The translations under genes were made by a program, and so were the position numbers. The notes under the pieces were generated by a model, which saw only the letters and a list, made by a program, of their open reading frames with translations, had not been told where the DNA came from and did not search any database. DNA of 64,000 bases from CAVSEK01 sp963726975. Lineage in GTDB: Bacteria; Actinomycetota; Actinomycetes; Mycobacteriales; SCTD01. Below are positions 29,735-41,276 of the stretch, one piece after another. Positions within the stretch are counted from its first letter, which is position 1. Each line of letters opens with the position of its first letter. Where the stretch lies: contig CAVSEK010000001.1 of NCBI GenBank assembly GCA_963726975.1, positions 62,001 through 126,000 on the forward strand, read 5' to 3'.

Positions 29735-29754
29735 GTGAACGGACGCTAACATCG
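29735..29754. promoter_or_regulatory. Operator/promoter A shared with 33.3 kb
   Basis: GTGAACGGACGCTAACATCG fills the 25-bp gap between the TIGR03084 operon and the TetR gene. It matches GTGAACGGCGGTTAGCATCG at 33320-33339 (opposite strand) at 16 of 20 positions. TAACAT within it lies seven bases before the TetR GTG and probably serves as its -10. A bound repressor would block both directions. Confidence 0.65.
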
Positions 29755-29759
29755 GCCGG

Positions 29760-30323
29760 GTGACCACGTCCGCGCCCCGCCGCGAGCTCCTGCTGGGCGC
29801 GGCCGCCGACCTGTTCGCCGCCCGCGGCTACCACGCGGTGGGCATCGACGACATCGGCGCGGCCGCGGGCATCTCCGGGCCGGGCGTCTACCGCCACTTC
29901 CCGAGCAAGCAGGCGCTGCTCGAGCAGCTGTGCGACCGGGCCATGACCCGGATGCTCGACGGCGCGCAGGGGCTGTCGGCCGGCGCGGACCCGCTCGCCG
30001 CGCTCGTCGACCTGCACGTCGACTTCGCGGTCGGCGAGCGGGCGCTGCTCGGCGTGTGGGCGCGCGAGCAGCGGGCGCTGTCGGAGGACGTCAAGGCCTC
30101 GCTGCGGCGGCGCCAGCGGGCGTACGAGCAGGTCTGGCGCGAGGTGCTGTCCCGCCGGCGCGACGACCTGTCGGCCGACGAGGCGCAGGTCGTCGTCACC
30201 TCGACGCTCGCCCTGCTGAACGCCACCGCGCTGGTCGACACGCGAGTGCCGGCCGCGCGGCTGCGGTCGCTCCTGCGCGCGCTGGCGCTGGCGGCGCTGC
30301 TCGTGGAGCCGCCGGCGGGCTGA
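29760..30323 (+). CDS. TetR family transcriptional regulator
   Basis: This 187-residue repressor has an N-terminal HTH in ADLFAARGYHAVGIDDIG and SGPGVYRHFPSKQALLEQLC. The C-terminal ligand domain is all-helical (LVDLHVDFAVGERALLGVW). It is divergent from the acyl-CoA dehydrogenase operon with only 25 bp between, so it is the likely local regulator and an acyl-CoA the likely inducer. It appears to be leaderless. Confidence 0.9.
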   Translation: MTTSAPRRELLLGAAADLFAARGYHAVGIDDIGAAAGISGPGVYRHFPSKQALLEQLCDRAMTRMLDGAQGLSAGADPLAALVDLHVDFAVGERALLGVWAREQRALSEDVKASLRRRQRAYEQVWREVLSRRRDDLSADEAQVVVTSTLALLNATALVDTRVPAARLRSLLRALALAALLVEPPAG

Positions 30324-30433
30324 CGGGCCCGTGCCCGTGCCCGCCGCACCTCCGGCCGGAGGCACGTGCCCCGACAGGCGCGTTCCGTCCGGACGCGCCG
30401 CGCGTGGCCGTGTCGCGCCCACGCGCCACCGAC

Positions 30434-30514
30434 CTCAGCGCCCTCAGCGCCCTCAGCGCCCTCAGCACCCTCAGCACCCTCAGCACCCTCAGCACCCTCA
30501 GCACCCTCAGCCCC
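30434..30514 (+). repeat. 9-bp tandem repeat
   Basis: Nine units follow head to tail: three CTCAGCGCC, five CTCAGCACC and one CTCAGCCCC. They lie in the 585-bp gene-free gap between the TetR gene and a small gene. The 9-bp period keeps any reading frame open, but no start, ribosome site or neighbouring coding signal supports translation. Confidence 0.9.
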
Positions 30515-30592
30515 GCAGGGCGCGGGGGGCGATGGGCGGGGCGCAGACGCCCCGAGACCGTCGGTGCTCCGATCCACCGCCGCTGTCCCAGG

Positions 30593-30674
30593 GCACCGTG
30601 TGCTCGTCAGGTGCCTTGCGTCTGGCCGCAACACGTCGCGCCTCGTTGCGCCCACGCGCAACGCGCCTGAGCAC
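30593..30674. repeat. Imperfect palindromic repeat, copy 1
   Basis: The first 38 bases (30593-30630) recur at 30732-30769 with one mismatch. Inside, TCAGGTGCCTTGCG (with following TCTGGCCGC) pairs imperfectly with GCGCCCACGCGCAACG and CGCCTGA downstream, giving a stem of about 23 bp with about five mismatches around an 18-nt loop. It resembles a dispersed intergenic palindrome family. Confidence 0.7.
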
Positions 30675-30731
30675 GCACGCGTCCCCGGGCCGGCGGCCCG
30701 GAGCCTCGGCGGGCGGTTCCCACCGGGCGGA

Positions 30732-30810
30732 GCACCGTGTGCTCGTCAGGTGCGTTGCGTCTGGCCGCACCGCGGAGCCCGCCGTGGCACCCACGCGCAG
30801 CACGCCCTAG
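30732..30810. repeat. Imperfect palindromic repeat, copy 2
   Basis: This is the second copy of the same unit, with the left 38 bases nearly identical to copy 1. The right arm (CCCACGCGCAGCACGCC) pairs less well. A weaker relative may lie at about 30365-30430. Together with the 9-bp tandem repeat these fill the gap between 30324 and 30908, where I see no gene. Confidence 0.65.
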
Positions 30811-30908
30811 CAGCACCGTGCCCCCGCACGGTCTCCCAGGTGGGCACACGGCCTCGAGCAGGTCGGCGGCCCGGCTGACCCGGTCCGAGCGGAGCGACCG
30901 CCGCCGGC

Positions 30909-31055
30909 TCAGCGGCCGGTGCTGCTCCGGTCCCCCGCCGCCGCGACGCGGACGAGCACGGGGTCGGGGTCGCGGTGCAGGGCGCGGTCGGCCTCGACCT
31001 TGGCCTGCGCCAGCTCGACCTGCCGCCGGGTGACGGTGATCTGCCTCTTGGCCAT
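30909..31055 (-). CDS. Small basic hypothetical protein
   Basis: A 48-residue protein reads MAKRQITVTRRQVELAQAKV and ends in DRSSTGR. A strong GGGGGAGG box sits before the ATG, so it is likely translated despite its size. It begins with a short helical, Arg/Gln-rich segment. No family is recognised. Confidence 0.62.
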   Translation of the reverse strand: MAKRQITVTRRQVELAQAKVEADRALHRDPDPVLVRVAAAGDRSSTGR

Positions 31056-31102
31056 GTCCTCCCCCTTCCCTCGCCGGACGGTCTTCCCCGTCAGGACCGC
31101 GG

Positions 31103-31543
31103 TCACGCGGACCCGGCACCGGGCGCGGGCCCGTCGTCGCTCCCATGGTCGCCCTCGCGGACCACGATGTCCACGTCCGGCAGCTCGCCCGTGCGCCGGT
31201 AGGCCTCGCGCAGGTCCTGCAGGTCGTCCCCGAGCTCCTCCTGCGCCACCTCGTCGAGGATGTTCGCGACGAGCCGGGTGAGCGGCGGCTCGCGCAGCAG
31301 CGCCCGCAGCTGGCGCACGCCGGCGCGCTTGTCGCGCTCGTCGTCGCTGCGGCACAGCTCCCACGCGGCGTCGATGCGCTCGAGCCGCAGCTTCTCCCGC
31401 GAGTCCGCCCGCTCCTGCTCGGCGAGCTCCCGGTCCTGGGCCGCCGCCCCGGCCGCGATGCGCGCGGACCGGACGCCGCCGGCGTACGACCCGGCGGCGC
31501 TGAGGAGCGCCACGACGACCGTGACCCAGACCGGCAGCTGCAC
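31103..31543 (-). CDS. Membrane-anchored hypothetical protein with coiled coil
   Basis: A 146-residue protein starts with one transmembrane helix (WVTVVVALLSAAGSYAGG). A long charged helix follows (RELAEQERADSREKLRLERI), probably coiled coil, then a soluble part with VRQLRALLREPPLTRLVANIL. It ends in a Gly/Pro/Ala tail. GTG 31543 is the start closest to the helix; GTG 31552 is possible. Function unknown. Confidence 0.65.
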   Translation of the reverse strand: MQLPVWVTVVVALLSAAGSYAGGVRSARIAAGAAAQDRELAEQERADSREKLRLERIDAAWELCRSDDERDKRAGVRQLRALLREPPLTRLVANILDEVAQEELGDDLQDLREAYRRTGELPDVDIVVREGDHGSDDGPAPGAGSA

Positions 31544-31686
31544 GTCGAGCACCGTAGGGCCGGGGTCCGACACCCCGGCCCGCCCGCTGACGGTGATCCA
31601 CCGCTCCGGGTCGCCGACACGCCGTACGACCCGCCAGCAGCGGTAGGTCACCGCCGGGGGGCGGCGGCCGCCGGACGGGCCGCGGG

Positions 31687-32171
31687 CTAGGGGTGGACCG
31701 CTCCCCCGTCGCCGACCGCGAAGTGCTCCAGCGGCACGGCGACGAACAGCCCGACCGCCGAGAAGGCGAGGCCGCCCGCCGCGTCGCGGCCCTCGCAGGA
31801 CACCCAGATCTTGCGGCCGTCGCGCCGGTCGAGGCGCCCGCGCACGTCGTACGGCACGCCGACGAGCACCGGCGCGCGGTAGTCGACCTCGAGCCGCCGG
31901 GTCACGGCGGGCACGCGCGCGATCCACAGCAGGTGTCCGAGCACGTCGTCGACGACCGTCGCCACGGCACCGCCGTGCGCGATCCCCGGGGCGCCGGAGT
32001 GCTGGGGCGCGAAGACGTGCTGCGCCACGACGTCGTCGCCGTCGCGCCGGGCCTGCAGGTGGAAGCCGGCGGGCGCGTCCGGGCCGCACCCCAGGCAGGT
32101 CGGGTAGTGCGGCGGGAGCTGCTCGCCGCTGTCGCGGACGACGGCGCGCAGGTGCTCGCGGACGTCCTCGC

Positions 32172-32175
<4 letters not shown>
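31687..32175 (-). CDS. PaaI-type acyl-CoA thioesterase
   Basis: This 162-residue hot-dog thioesterase has YPTCLGCGPDAPAGFHLQA, a typical N-terminal segment, and the active-site loop GIAHGGAVATVVDDVLGHLL. It is translationally coupled to the preceding acyl-CoA dehydrogenase (ATGA overlap), so it probably releases CoA from intermediates of that pathway. Confidence 0.88.
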
Positions 32176-33314
<1,139 letters not shown>

Positions 33315-33319
33315 GGCGG

Positions 33320-33339
33320 CGATGCTAACCGCCGTTCAC
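33320..33339. promoter_or_regulatory. Operator/promoter B shared with 29.7 kb
   Basis: On the minus strand it reads GTGAACGGCGGTTAGCATCG, matching site A at 16 of 20 positions including both ends. It covers the -10 element TAGCAT of the acyl-CoA dehydrogenase and lies between it and the divergent carboxylase gene. The TetR protein at 29.8 kb is the best candidate to bind both. Confidence 0.65.
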
Positions 33340-33360
33340 ACCAGGCGCTACGGTCTGCGC

Positions 33361-34961
33361 GTGCCCGTCCTGACCAGCCGCACCCCGCCCAGCGCCGACA
33401 ACCGCGCCGCGATGCTCGCCCAGCTCGCGCTCGTGCAGGAGCAGCTGCAGGCGGCGCTCGCCGGCGGTGGCCCGCGCAACGTCGACCGCCACCACGGCCG
33501 CGGCAAGCTGCTCGCCCGCGAGCGCATCGAGCTGCTGCTCGACCGCGACAGCCCCTTCCTCGAGCTGATGCCCCTGGCGGCCTACGGCTCGAGCTTCCCG
33601 GTCGGCGCGAGCGTCGTCACCGGCATCGGCGTCGTGGAGGGCGTCGAGGTGCATGCGTGATCGCCAACGACCCGACCGTGCGCGGCGGGGCGAGCGAACC
33701 CGTACACGAGCAAGAAGGTCGGGCGCGCCATGGAGGTCGCGCGCGAGAACCGGCTGCCGCTGGTCAACCTGGTCGAGTCCGGCGGCGCCGACCTGCCCAC
33801 GCAGGCGGAGATCTTCATCCCCGGCGGGGCGATGTTCCGCAACCTCACGCCGGCTGTCGGCCGACGGCATCCCGACCGTCGCGCTGGTCTTCGGCAACTC
33901 CACCGCCGGCGGGGCGTACGTGCCGGGGATGAGCGACCACGTCGTCATGGTCGACGGGCGGGCGAAGGTGTTCCTCGGCGGCCCGCCGCTGGTGAAGATG
34001 GCGACCGGCGAGGACAGCGACGACGAGTCGCTCGGCGGGGCCGAGATGCACGCCCGCACGTCGGGGCTGGCCGACCAGCTGGCCGAGGACGAGCGCGACG
34101 CGATCCGGCTCGGCCGGCAGGTCGTCGCCGCGGCTGCGACTGCCGCAAGCTCGGGCCCGGCCCGCGCGACCCGCCGGACGACCCGCTGCTGGACCCCGAG
34201 GACCTGCTCGGGCATCGCCAGCGCCGACCTGCGCGTGCCGTTCGACCCGCGCGAGGTGCTGGCCCGCGTGGTCGACGGGTCGCGCTTCGACGAGCACAAG
34301 CCGCTGTACGGCAGCGTCGCTGGTGACCGGCTGGGCGAGCATCCACGGCTACCCGGTCGGGGTGCTCGCCAACGCTCGCGGGCGTGCTGTTCGGCGAGGA
34401 GGCCGAGAAGGCCGCGCAGTTCATCCAGCTGGCCAACTCCGCCGACACGCCGCTGGTCTTCCTGCAGAACACGACCGGCTACATGGTCGGCAAGGAGTAC
34501 GAGCAGGCGGGCATCATCCGGCCGGTGCGCGCATGATCAACGCCGTCTCCAACAGCCGCCGTGCCGCACCTGACGTGGTGCATGGGCGCGTCGTACGGCG
34601 CCGGCAACTACGGCATGTGCGGGCGGGCGTACGCGCCGCGGTTCCTGTTCGCCTGGCCCGGCTAGAAGTCGGCGGTGATGGGTCCGGCGCAGCTGGCCGG
34701 GGTGCTGTCGCATCGTCGCCCGGCAGAGCGCGCAGGCGAAGGGCGCCGCCGTACGACGAGGAGCAGGACGCCGCGATGCGGGCGCTCGTGGAGGCGCAGA
34801 TCGAGGCGGAGTCGCTGGCGCTGGCCAACAGCGGGCGGGTCTACGACGACGGGATCATCGACCCGCGGGACACCCGTCGGTGCTCGGGCCTGTGCCTGGC
34901 GGTCGTGCACGGCGCGCGCGGTGCGCGGCGCGCACGGGGCGGCTACGGGGTGTTCCGGTGA
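33361..34961 (+). CDS. Acyl-CoA carboxylase beta (carboxyltransferase) subunit, AccD2-like, many frame breaks
   Basis: This subunit transfers CO2 from biotin to an acyl-CoA. In order: HHGRGKLLARERIELLLDRD, VTGIGVVEGVEV, LVESGGADLPTQAEIFIPGG, FGNSTAGGAYVPGMSDHVVM, FLGGPPLVKMATGE, TGWASIHGYPVGVLANARG, LANSADTPLVFLQNTTGYM, GASYGAGNYGMCGRAY and DDGIIDPRDTR. About fifteen small frame changes occur after base 33650, most as an added G or C after a codon, plus one in-frame TAG at 34663. Restored, it resembles mycobacterial AccD2. TACGGT lies six bases before GTG (leaderless). The stop overlaps the next start as GTGA. Confidence 0.85.
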
Positions 34962-36907
34962 GGCGGCTGCTGGTCGCCAACCGCGGCGAGATCGCGCGGC
35001 GGGTGTTCCGCACCTGCCGCGAGATGGGGATCGAGACTGCGTCGCGGTGTTCAGCGACGCCGACGCCGACGCGCCGCACGTGCGCGAGGCCGACGAGGCG
35101 GTGCACCTGCCGGGCAGCGCGCCCGCCGACACCTACCTGCGCGCGCGACCTGCTGCGTGGCCGCGGCGCCGGCGACCGGCGCCGACGCGGTGCACCCGGG
35201 CTACGGCTTCCTGTCGGAGGACGCGGCCTTCGCGCAGGCGGTGCTCGACGCGGGGCTGACCTGGGTCGGGCCGCCGCCGGCCGCGATCGCGGCGATGGGC
35301 GAGCAAGCTGCGGGCGAAGGCGCTCATGGCCGAGGCCGGGGTGCCGTGCCTGCCCGGCGGCGAGGTGACGCCGGGCAGCGCGGCCGAGGTGTCGCAGCGC
35401 ACCGGCTTCCCCGTCCTGGTCAAGGCGAGCGCGGGCGGCGGCGGGCGCGGCATGCGGCGTCGTGCGCGAGGCGGGTGAGCTCGAGGCAGCGGTGGACAGC
35501 GCGGCGCGCGAGGCCGCGTCGGCGTTCGGCGACGGGACCGTCTTCCTCGAGCGCTACGTCGAGCGGCCCGAGGCACGTCGAGGTGCAGGTGATGGCCGAC
35601 GCGCACGGGCAGGTGGTCGCGCTGTCCGAGCGGGACTGCTCGGTGCAGCGCCGCCACCAGAAGGTCGTCGAGGAGGCACCCTCCCCCGCGGTCGGCGACG
35701 CGCTGCGCGCGCGGCTGTCGCAGGCGGCGGTGGCGGCGGCGCGCGCGGTCGGCTACGTCGGCGCGGGCACCGTGGAGTTCGTCCTCGCGCCGTCCGGCGA
35801 GTTCTTCTTCCTGGAGATGAACACCCGCCTGCAGGTCGAGCACCCCGTCACCGAGCTCGTCACCGGGCTCGACCTCGTGCGCCTGCAGCTGCTCGTCGCC
35901 GACGGCGCGCCGCTGCCGCCCGAGGCGCTCGACGCGCGGCTGTCCGGGCACGCCGTCGAGGTGCGCCTCTACGCCGAGGACGTGCCCGCCGGCTTCCTGC
36001 CGTCGACCGGCACGCTGCACCGCTTCGAGGTGCCCGGCACGCGTGCGCTGCGACAGCGGCGTCGAGACCGGCTCGGTCGTGTCGGTGCACTACGACGCGA
36101 TGCTCGCCAAGCTCGTCGCGCACGCGCCGACCCGCGCGCAGGCGTGCGCGGTGCTGGCCGACGCGCTGGCCCGCACGCAGGTGCACGGCGTGACGACCAA
36201 CCGCGACCTGCTCGTGCGCGTGCTGCGGTCGCCGGAGTTCCTGGCCGGGGAGGTCGACACGGGCTTCCTGGAGCGGCACGACGCCGCCGTGCTCGGCGCC
36301 CCGCCGGAGGTGCCGGTGCACCGGCTCGTCGCCGCGCTCGCGGCCGCCGCCGAGCGCCGGCGCCCACGCCGTCGCGCTGCGGCCCGTGCCGTCCGGCTGG
36401 CGCAACGTGCCGAGCGCCCCGCAGGTCGGCGTCCTACGACGGGGTGGAGGTGACGTACGCCCTGGGGCGCGACGGGCTCACCGTCGACCGTCGGCGGCGA
36501 GCCCGTCGACAGGTGCGGCTGTGGTCGCACGCGCCGTCGCTGGTCGACCTGTCCCTGGGCGGGGTGCGGCGGCGCTTCGCCGTGCACCGCGTCGGCGCGA
36601 CCACCTGGGTCGACAGCCCGCTCGGGTCGACGGTGCACGTCGAGGACGACGCGCTTGCCCGAGCCCGTCGGCGGCGCTGGCCGCCGGGTCGCTCACCGCC
36701 CCGATGCCCGGGACCGTGCTGCGCGTCGGGGTGGCCGAGGGCGCCCAGGTGGCCGAGGGCGAGGTGCTGCTGGTGCTCGAGGCGATGAAGATGGAGCACG
36801 CCGTCCGCGCCCCCGCCGCCGGCACGGTGTCCTCGCTGCCGGTCGTCGCCGGGCAGCAGGTCGACGCCGGTGCGGTGCTCGCCGTCGTCGACCCGACGGA
36901 CGGCTGA
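34958..36907 (+). CDS. Acyl-CoA carboxylase alpha (biotin carboxylase/BCCP) subunit, AccA2-like, many frame breaks
   Basis: This subunit carboxylates its own biotin using ATP and bicarbonate. LLVANRGEIARRVFRTCREM opens the biotin carboxylase domain. HPGYGFLSEDAAFA, ASAGGGGRGMR, HVEVQVMADAHG, SERDCSVQRRHQKVVEEAP, FLEMNTRLQVEHPVTE and LYAEDVPAGFLPSTG follow. The biotinyl lysine is in LEAMKMEHAV near the end. Shifts at 35304, 35458, 35573, 36427, 36656 and 36666 are mostly GA[G][C]-type wobble doublings; 35033-35035 looks like three alternatives (AC[T][G][C]). The enzyme is probably functional in the organism. Confidence 0.86.
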
Positions 36908-36933
36908 GCGGCAGGTCGACGTACGGTCTGGGC

Positions 36934-37323
36934 ATGGCGAGCTGGCGACGCTGCGACCGGTGCCGGCGGGTGCTCCCCGAGGACGAGTTCGACGGGGACT
37001 CCACGACCTGCCGCGCCTGCCTGACCATCCCCGTCAAGCGCCCGGCGGGCGGCGCGAAGGCCTCGCCGGTCACCCGCAGCCGCACCACGCCCCGCCCGGC
37101 CGCTGCCGCGGCGCCCGCCGCCGCGGCCGGTCCCCGCCCGGCCCTGCTCGGGGTCGCCGGCAGCGGGGACCTGGAGGTGCGGGAGCGGCGCGCCCGCCGG
37201 GCCGCGCTCGAGGCGCTGGGGACGTCGCACCCCGAGGAGTTCGCGCTGCTGCTGCGCGACGCCCGCCAGGTCGAGGGCCTGCGCCCCTCCTCCGCCGCCA
37301 CCGCGGAGCCGGACGCCGACTGA
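36934..37323 (+). CDS. Zinc-ribbon hypothetical protein
   Basis: A 129-residue protein has an N-terminal four-cysteine knuckle (RRCDRCRRVLP and TTCRACL) likely to bind zinc, an Ala/Pro linker and a C-terminal helical part (RRARRAALEALGTSHPEEF). TACGGT lies six bases before the ATG, the same TACGGTCTG context as at the accD2-like start. Function unknown. Confidence 0.7.
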   Translation: MASWRRCDRCRRVLPEDEFDGDSTTCRACLTIPVKRPAGGAKASPVTRSRTTPRPAAAAAPAAAAGPRPALLGVAGSGDLEVRERRARRAALEALGTSHPEEFALLLRDARQVEGLRPSSAATAEPDAD

Positions 37324-37329
37324 CGTCCC

Positions 37330-37379
37330 CTGCGTCCGCCCGACGCGGACCTGACGGCCGCGACGGCGGGCGGACGCAG
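37330..37379. terminator. Bidirectional terminator hairpin
   Basis: CTGCGTCCGCCCG (37330-37342) and CGGGCGGACGCAG (37367-37379) form a perfect 13-bp stem with a 24-nt loop, filling the gap between convergent genes. Confidence 0.75.
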
Positions 37380-39038
<1,659 letters not shown>

Positions 39039-39106
39039 GGGTCCTCCTCGGGTGGCTCAGGTCACACACTGCCGTACGCCCCCGGCCGCCGCGTAGGTTC
39101 CGCTCC

Positions 39107-39874
39107 GTGGACACCCCGTACGAGGTCGTCGCCCGCAACATCGATCCCGACGCCGACAACGCGATCCACGACGACGAGGTCGCGCGGACGTACGGCTTTC
39201 CCGGCGCGCTCGTGCCGGGGGTGGAGCTGTTCGCGTACGCCGCCGAGGCGGCGCTGGCGGCGCACGGACAGGACTGGCTGCGCGGCGGCCGGCTCGCGCT
39301 GCGCTTCCGCCGGCCGGTGCACGACGGCGAGCGGCTGGTCGTGCAGGTGCGCGACGGCGACGTGGTGCTGCACGGGCCCGGCGGCGAGCCGCGGGCGGTC
39401 GGCGTGCTGCGCGCGCCGGCCCCGCCGCCCGAGGTCGACGCGTCCACGTGGCCCCGGCGGCCGCTGCCGGACGCACCGCTGCCGCCCGAGGCCGCCAGCC
39501 TGCCCGCCGGTCCGCTGGGCACCGTGCAGGAGGCCGCGGGCAGCGGGGACGGGGCGACCTACGCCGCCCTCGTCGAGGCGCAGGACGACGCCTTCCTCGA
39601 CGGCCGCCTGGCGCACCCCGGTCTGCTCCTGCGGATGGTCAACCTCGTGCTGATGCGCAACGTCGCGCTCGGGCCCTGGATCCACACCTCCAGCGACGCG
39701 GTGCTGCTGGCGCCGGCGGCCCTGCCCGGCGCCTTCGAGGTGCGCGCGCAGGTGCGCGAGACGTACGACCGCCGCTCCGGCTCGGGCGTGCGCTACGACG
39801 CGCTCGTCCTCGCCGACGGCGTCCCGGTGCTGCAGGTCGACCACACGGCGCTGTTCCGCCTCGCCCGACGCTGA
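39107..39874 (+). CDS. MaoC-like hydratase/thioesterase-fold protein
   Basis: A 255-residue protein with an N-terminal hot-dog MaoC-like domain: NAIHDDEVARTYGFPGALVPG followed by LRFRRPVHDGERLVV. Its second half (LLLRMVNLVLMRNVALGPWIHTSSD) looks like another hot-dog unit. It may hydrate enoyl-CoA. TAGGTT lies seven bases before GTG 39107, a leaderless pattern. It is divergent from the CoA ligase. Confidence 0.75.
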   Translation: MDTPYEVVARNIDPDADNAIHDDEVARTYGFPGALVPGVELFAYAAEAALAAHGQDWLRGGRLALRFRRPVHDGERLVVQVRDGDVVLHGPGGEPRAVGVLRAPAPPPEVDASTWPRRPLPDAPLPPEAASLPAGPLGTVQEAAGSGDGATYAALVEAQDDAFLDGRLAHPGLLLRMVNLVLMRNVALGPWIHTSSDAVLLAPAALPGAFEVRAQVRETYDRRSGSGVRYDALVLADGVPVLQVDHTALFRLARR

Positions 39875-39914
39875 GCGGTGCGGCCGCGCTGGTACTGTCT
39901 CCGACGCACGACAC

Positions 39915-39987
39915 GCGCCGCTAGCTCAATTGGCAGAGCAGCGGACTCTTAATCCGCGGGTTCGGGGTTCGAGTCCCTGGCGGCGCA
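39915..39987 (+). tRNA. tRNA-Lys (anticodon CUU), integration target
   Basis: The acceptor stem GCGCCGC pairs with GCGGCGC, the D arm has GCTCAATTGGCAGAGC, the anticodon loop is CTCTTAA and the T arm CGGGGTTCGAGTCCCTG. Its 3' part (from 39946) is the attachment core duplicated at 46347. The tRNA stays whole because the element carries a replacement 3' half. TACTGT just upstream may be its -10. Confidence 0.95.
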
Positions 39988-41276
39988 CCCGGCATGACCT
40001 GGGCGTCTTCCTCATCGAGGAGGGCGCCCAGCGTCGTCTCTACGCCCTGCTGCTCACGAGCTGCTAACGCCGGGTCCGCCGCGAGCGTCAGACGGGCGAT
40101 GATCGCGGCCGCGTCGGACGCCACCTGAGGCAAGACGTGGGTGTAGGTGTCAGCCGTCAACGCGAGCGACGAGTGGCCGAGCCGCTCCTGGATGACCTTG
40201 AGCGGCACCCCCGCTGCGAGCCCGTGGCTGGCGTGAGTGTGCCGGAGGTCGTGCAGGCGGATGACCGGCAGCCCCAGCCGCTCGACGAGCCGGCCGAAGT
40301 GCCTGGTGAGGAACTCCGGGTGCAGCGGCGACCCGTCCTCCCGGCAGAAGACGAAGTCGTCGCCCTGCCAGAGGTCGCCCGCGAGGACATGCTCCGCCTC
40401 TTGAGCCAGGGCGTGACCGCGCAGGACATCCACGGTGGACGGGTCGAGCTGCACCGACCGCTCGCCGGTCTTGCTCTTGGGCGGCCCCTCGACGACCTCG
40501 TAGCCGATCTGAACCCGCTGCTGGCGGACGTGCAGGACTCCCACGTTTAGGTCGAGGTCCGCCCAGCGGAGGCCGGCGAGCTCACCCCGCCGCAGCCCTG
40601 TCATCGCGGCGACTCGGTAGAGCGGCCAGTGCCGGTCGTCCCTGGTGGCGGTCAGGAACTGGGCGAGCTGCGTCGGGGTCCAGACCTCGAACCTTGTCCG
40701 CGAGGCCGTCGGCAGCTCGACGTGAGCGGCGGGGTTGAAGACGCGGACGTGGCGCCGCACGGCGTCGTTCATGGCCTTGTTGAGCGTGGCGTGCACACGG
40801 CGGAGGCTGGCCGGACTCAGACGGCCGTCCGCGATGAGCGAGGCGAACATGCGGTCCACGTCGGCGTGACGCACGTCGGAGAGGCGCAGGTGGCCGAGCG
40901 CGGGCTTGAGGTAGAGCCGGACGTGGGCCTCGTAGGACCGGGTCGTGCTCGGCCGCAGCTTGTGGCGCCCGGCGAGCCACTCGTCCAGGTACTCACCGAC
41001 CGTCAGGCGGCCCGTGTCCACTCGGAGGCCGTTCTCCTCGGCCTCCAACGCCGCCCGCAGCTCGCGCTCGGCCTCCTTCTTCGTCGTGAAGCCCGTCTTG
41101 GTGACCTGCTGCCGCTTGCCGTCTGCGCTCGGGGCGACGTCGAAGACGTAGCCGTACTTGGGCTTGCAGCCCTTGCGGTGGTCGCGCTCCGCCTTCCCCT
41201 TGGCATCCAGCAAGAGCCTCCCCTCCGCGTCCTTCACGGTGGGGCAAGCGCACCGCTGGGTCACGGTGCCCCTCAC
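39921..41276 (-). CDS. int: Tyrosine-type site-specific integrase
   Basis: This 451-residue integrase catalyses insertion and excision at tRNA-Lys. The N-terminal AP2-like arm-binding part holds GYVFDVAPSADGKRQQVTKTG. A SAM-like domain follows (LTVGEYLDEWLAGRHKLRPST). The catalytic Arg is in MTGLRRGELAGLRWAD, HxxR in LHDLRHTHASHGL, and the nucleophile Tyr in ADTYTHVLPQ. The final residues (RIKSPLLCQLS) are read from the antisense of the tRNA, so the gene runs into the att site. GTG 41276 overlaps the upstream stop. Confidence 0.94.
   Translation of the reverse strand: MRGTVTQRCACPTVKDAEGRLLLDAKGKAERDHRKGCKPKYGYVFDVAPSADGKRQQVTKTGFTTKKEAERELRAALEAEENGLRVDTGRLTVGEYLDEWLAGRHKLRPSTTRSYEAHVRLYLKPALGHLRLSDVRHADVDRMFASLIADGRLSPASLRRVHATLNKAMNDAVRRHVRVFNPAAHVELPTASRTRFEVWTPTQLAQFLTATRDDRHWPLYRVAAMTGLRRGELAGLRWADLDLNVGVLHVRQQRVQIGYEVVEGPPKSKTGERSVQLDPSTVDVLRGHALAQEAEHVLAGDLWQGDDFVFCREDGSPLHPEFLTRHFGRLVERLGLPVIRLHDLRHTHASHGLAAGVPLKVIQERLGHSSLALTADTYTHVLPQVASDAAAIIARLTLAADPALAAREQQGVETTLGALLDEEDAQVMPGAPPGTRTPNPRIKSPLLCQLS
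39946..39990 (+). repeat. attL core (3' end of tRNA-Lys)
   Basis: A 45-bp segment from CTCTTAATCC to GGCGCACCC, spanning anticodon to 3' end of tRNA-Lys. It matches 46347-46391 except for G versus A in TTCGAG/TTCAAG. Confidence 0.9.

Noticed and set aside
30434..30514. The 9-bp tandem array as a CRISPR or a repeat protein
   Set aside because: There are no spacers, no cas genes, and no start codon or ribosome site linked to a conserved frame.
34663..34665. In-frame TAG in the carboxyltransferase as a recoded amber codon
   Set aside because: It is a lone case inside a stretch full of consensus errors; a single-base error (for example TCG read as TAG) is simpler.
33361..36907. Calling the carboxylase pair pseudogenes
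   Set aside because: All catalytic and biotinyl motifs are preserved and shifts sit mostly at wobble positions, so an assembly artefact is more likely than decay.
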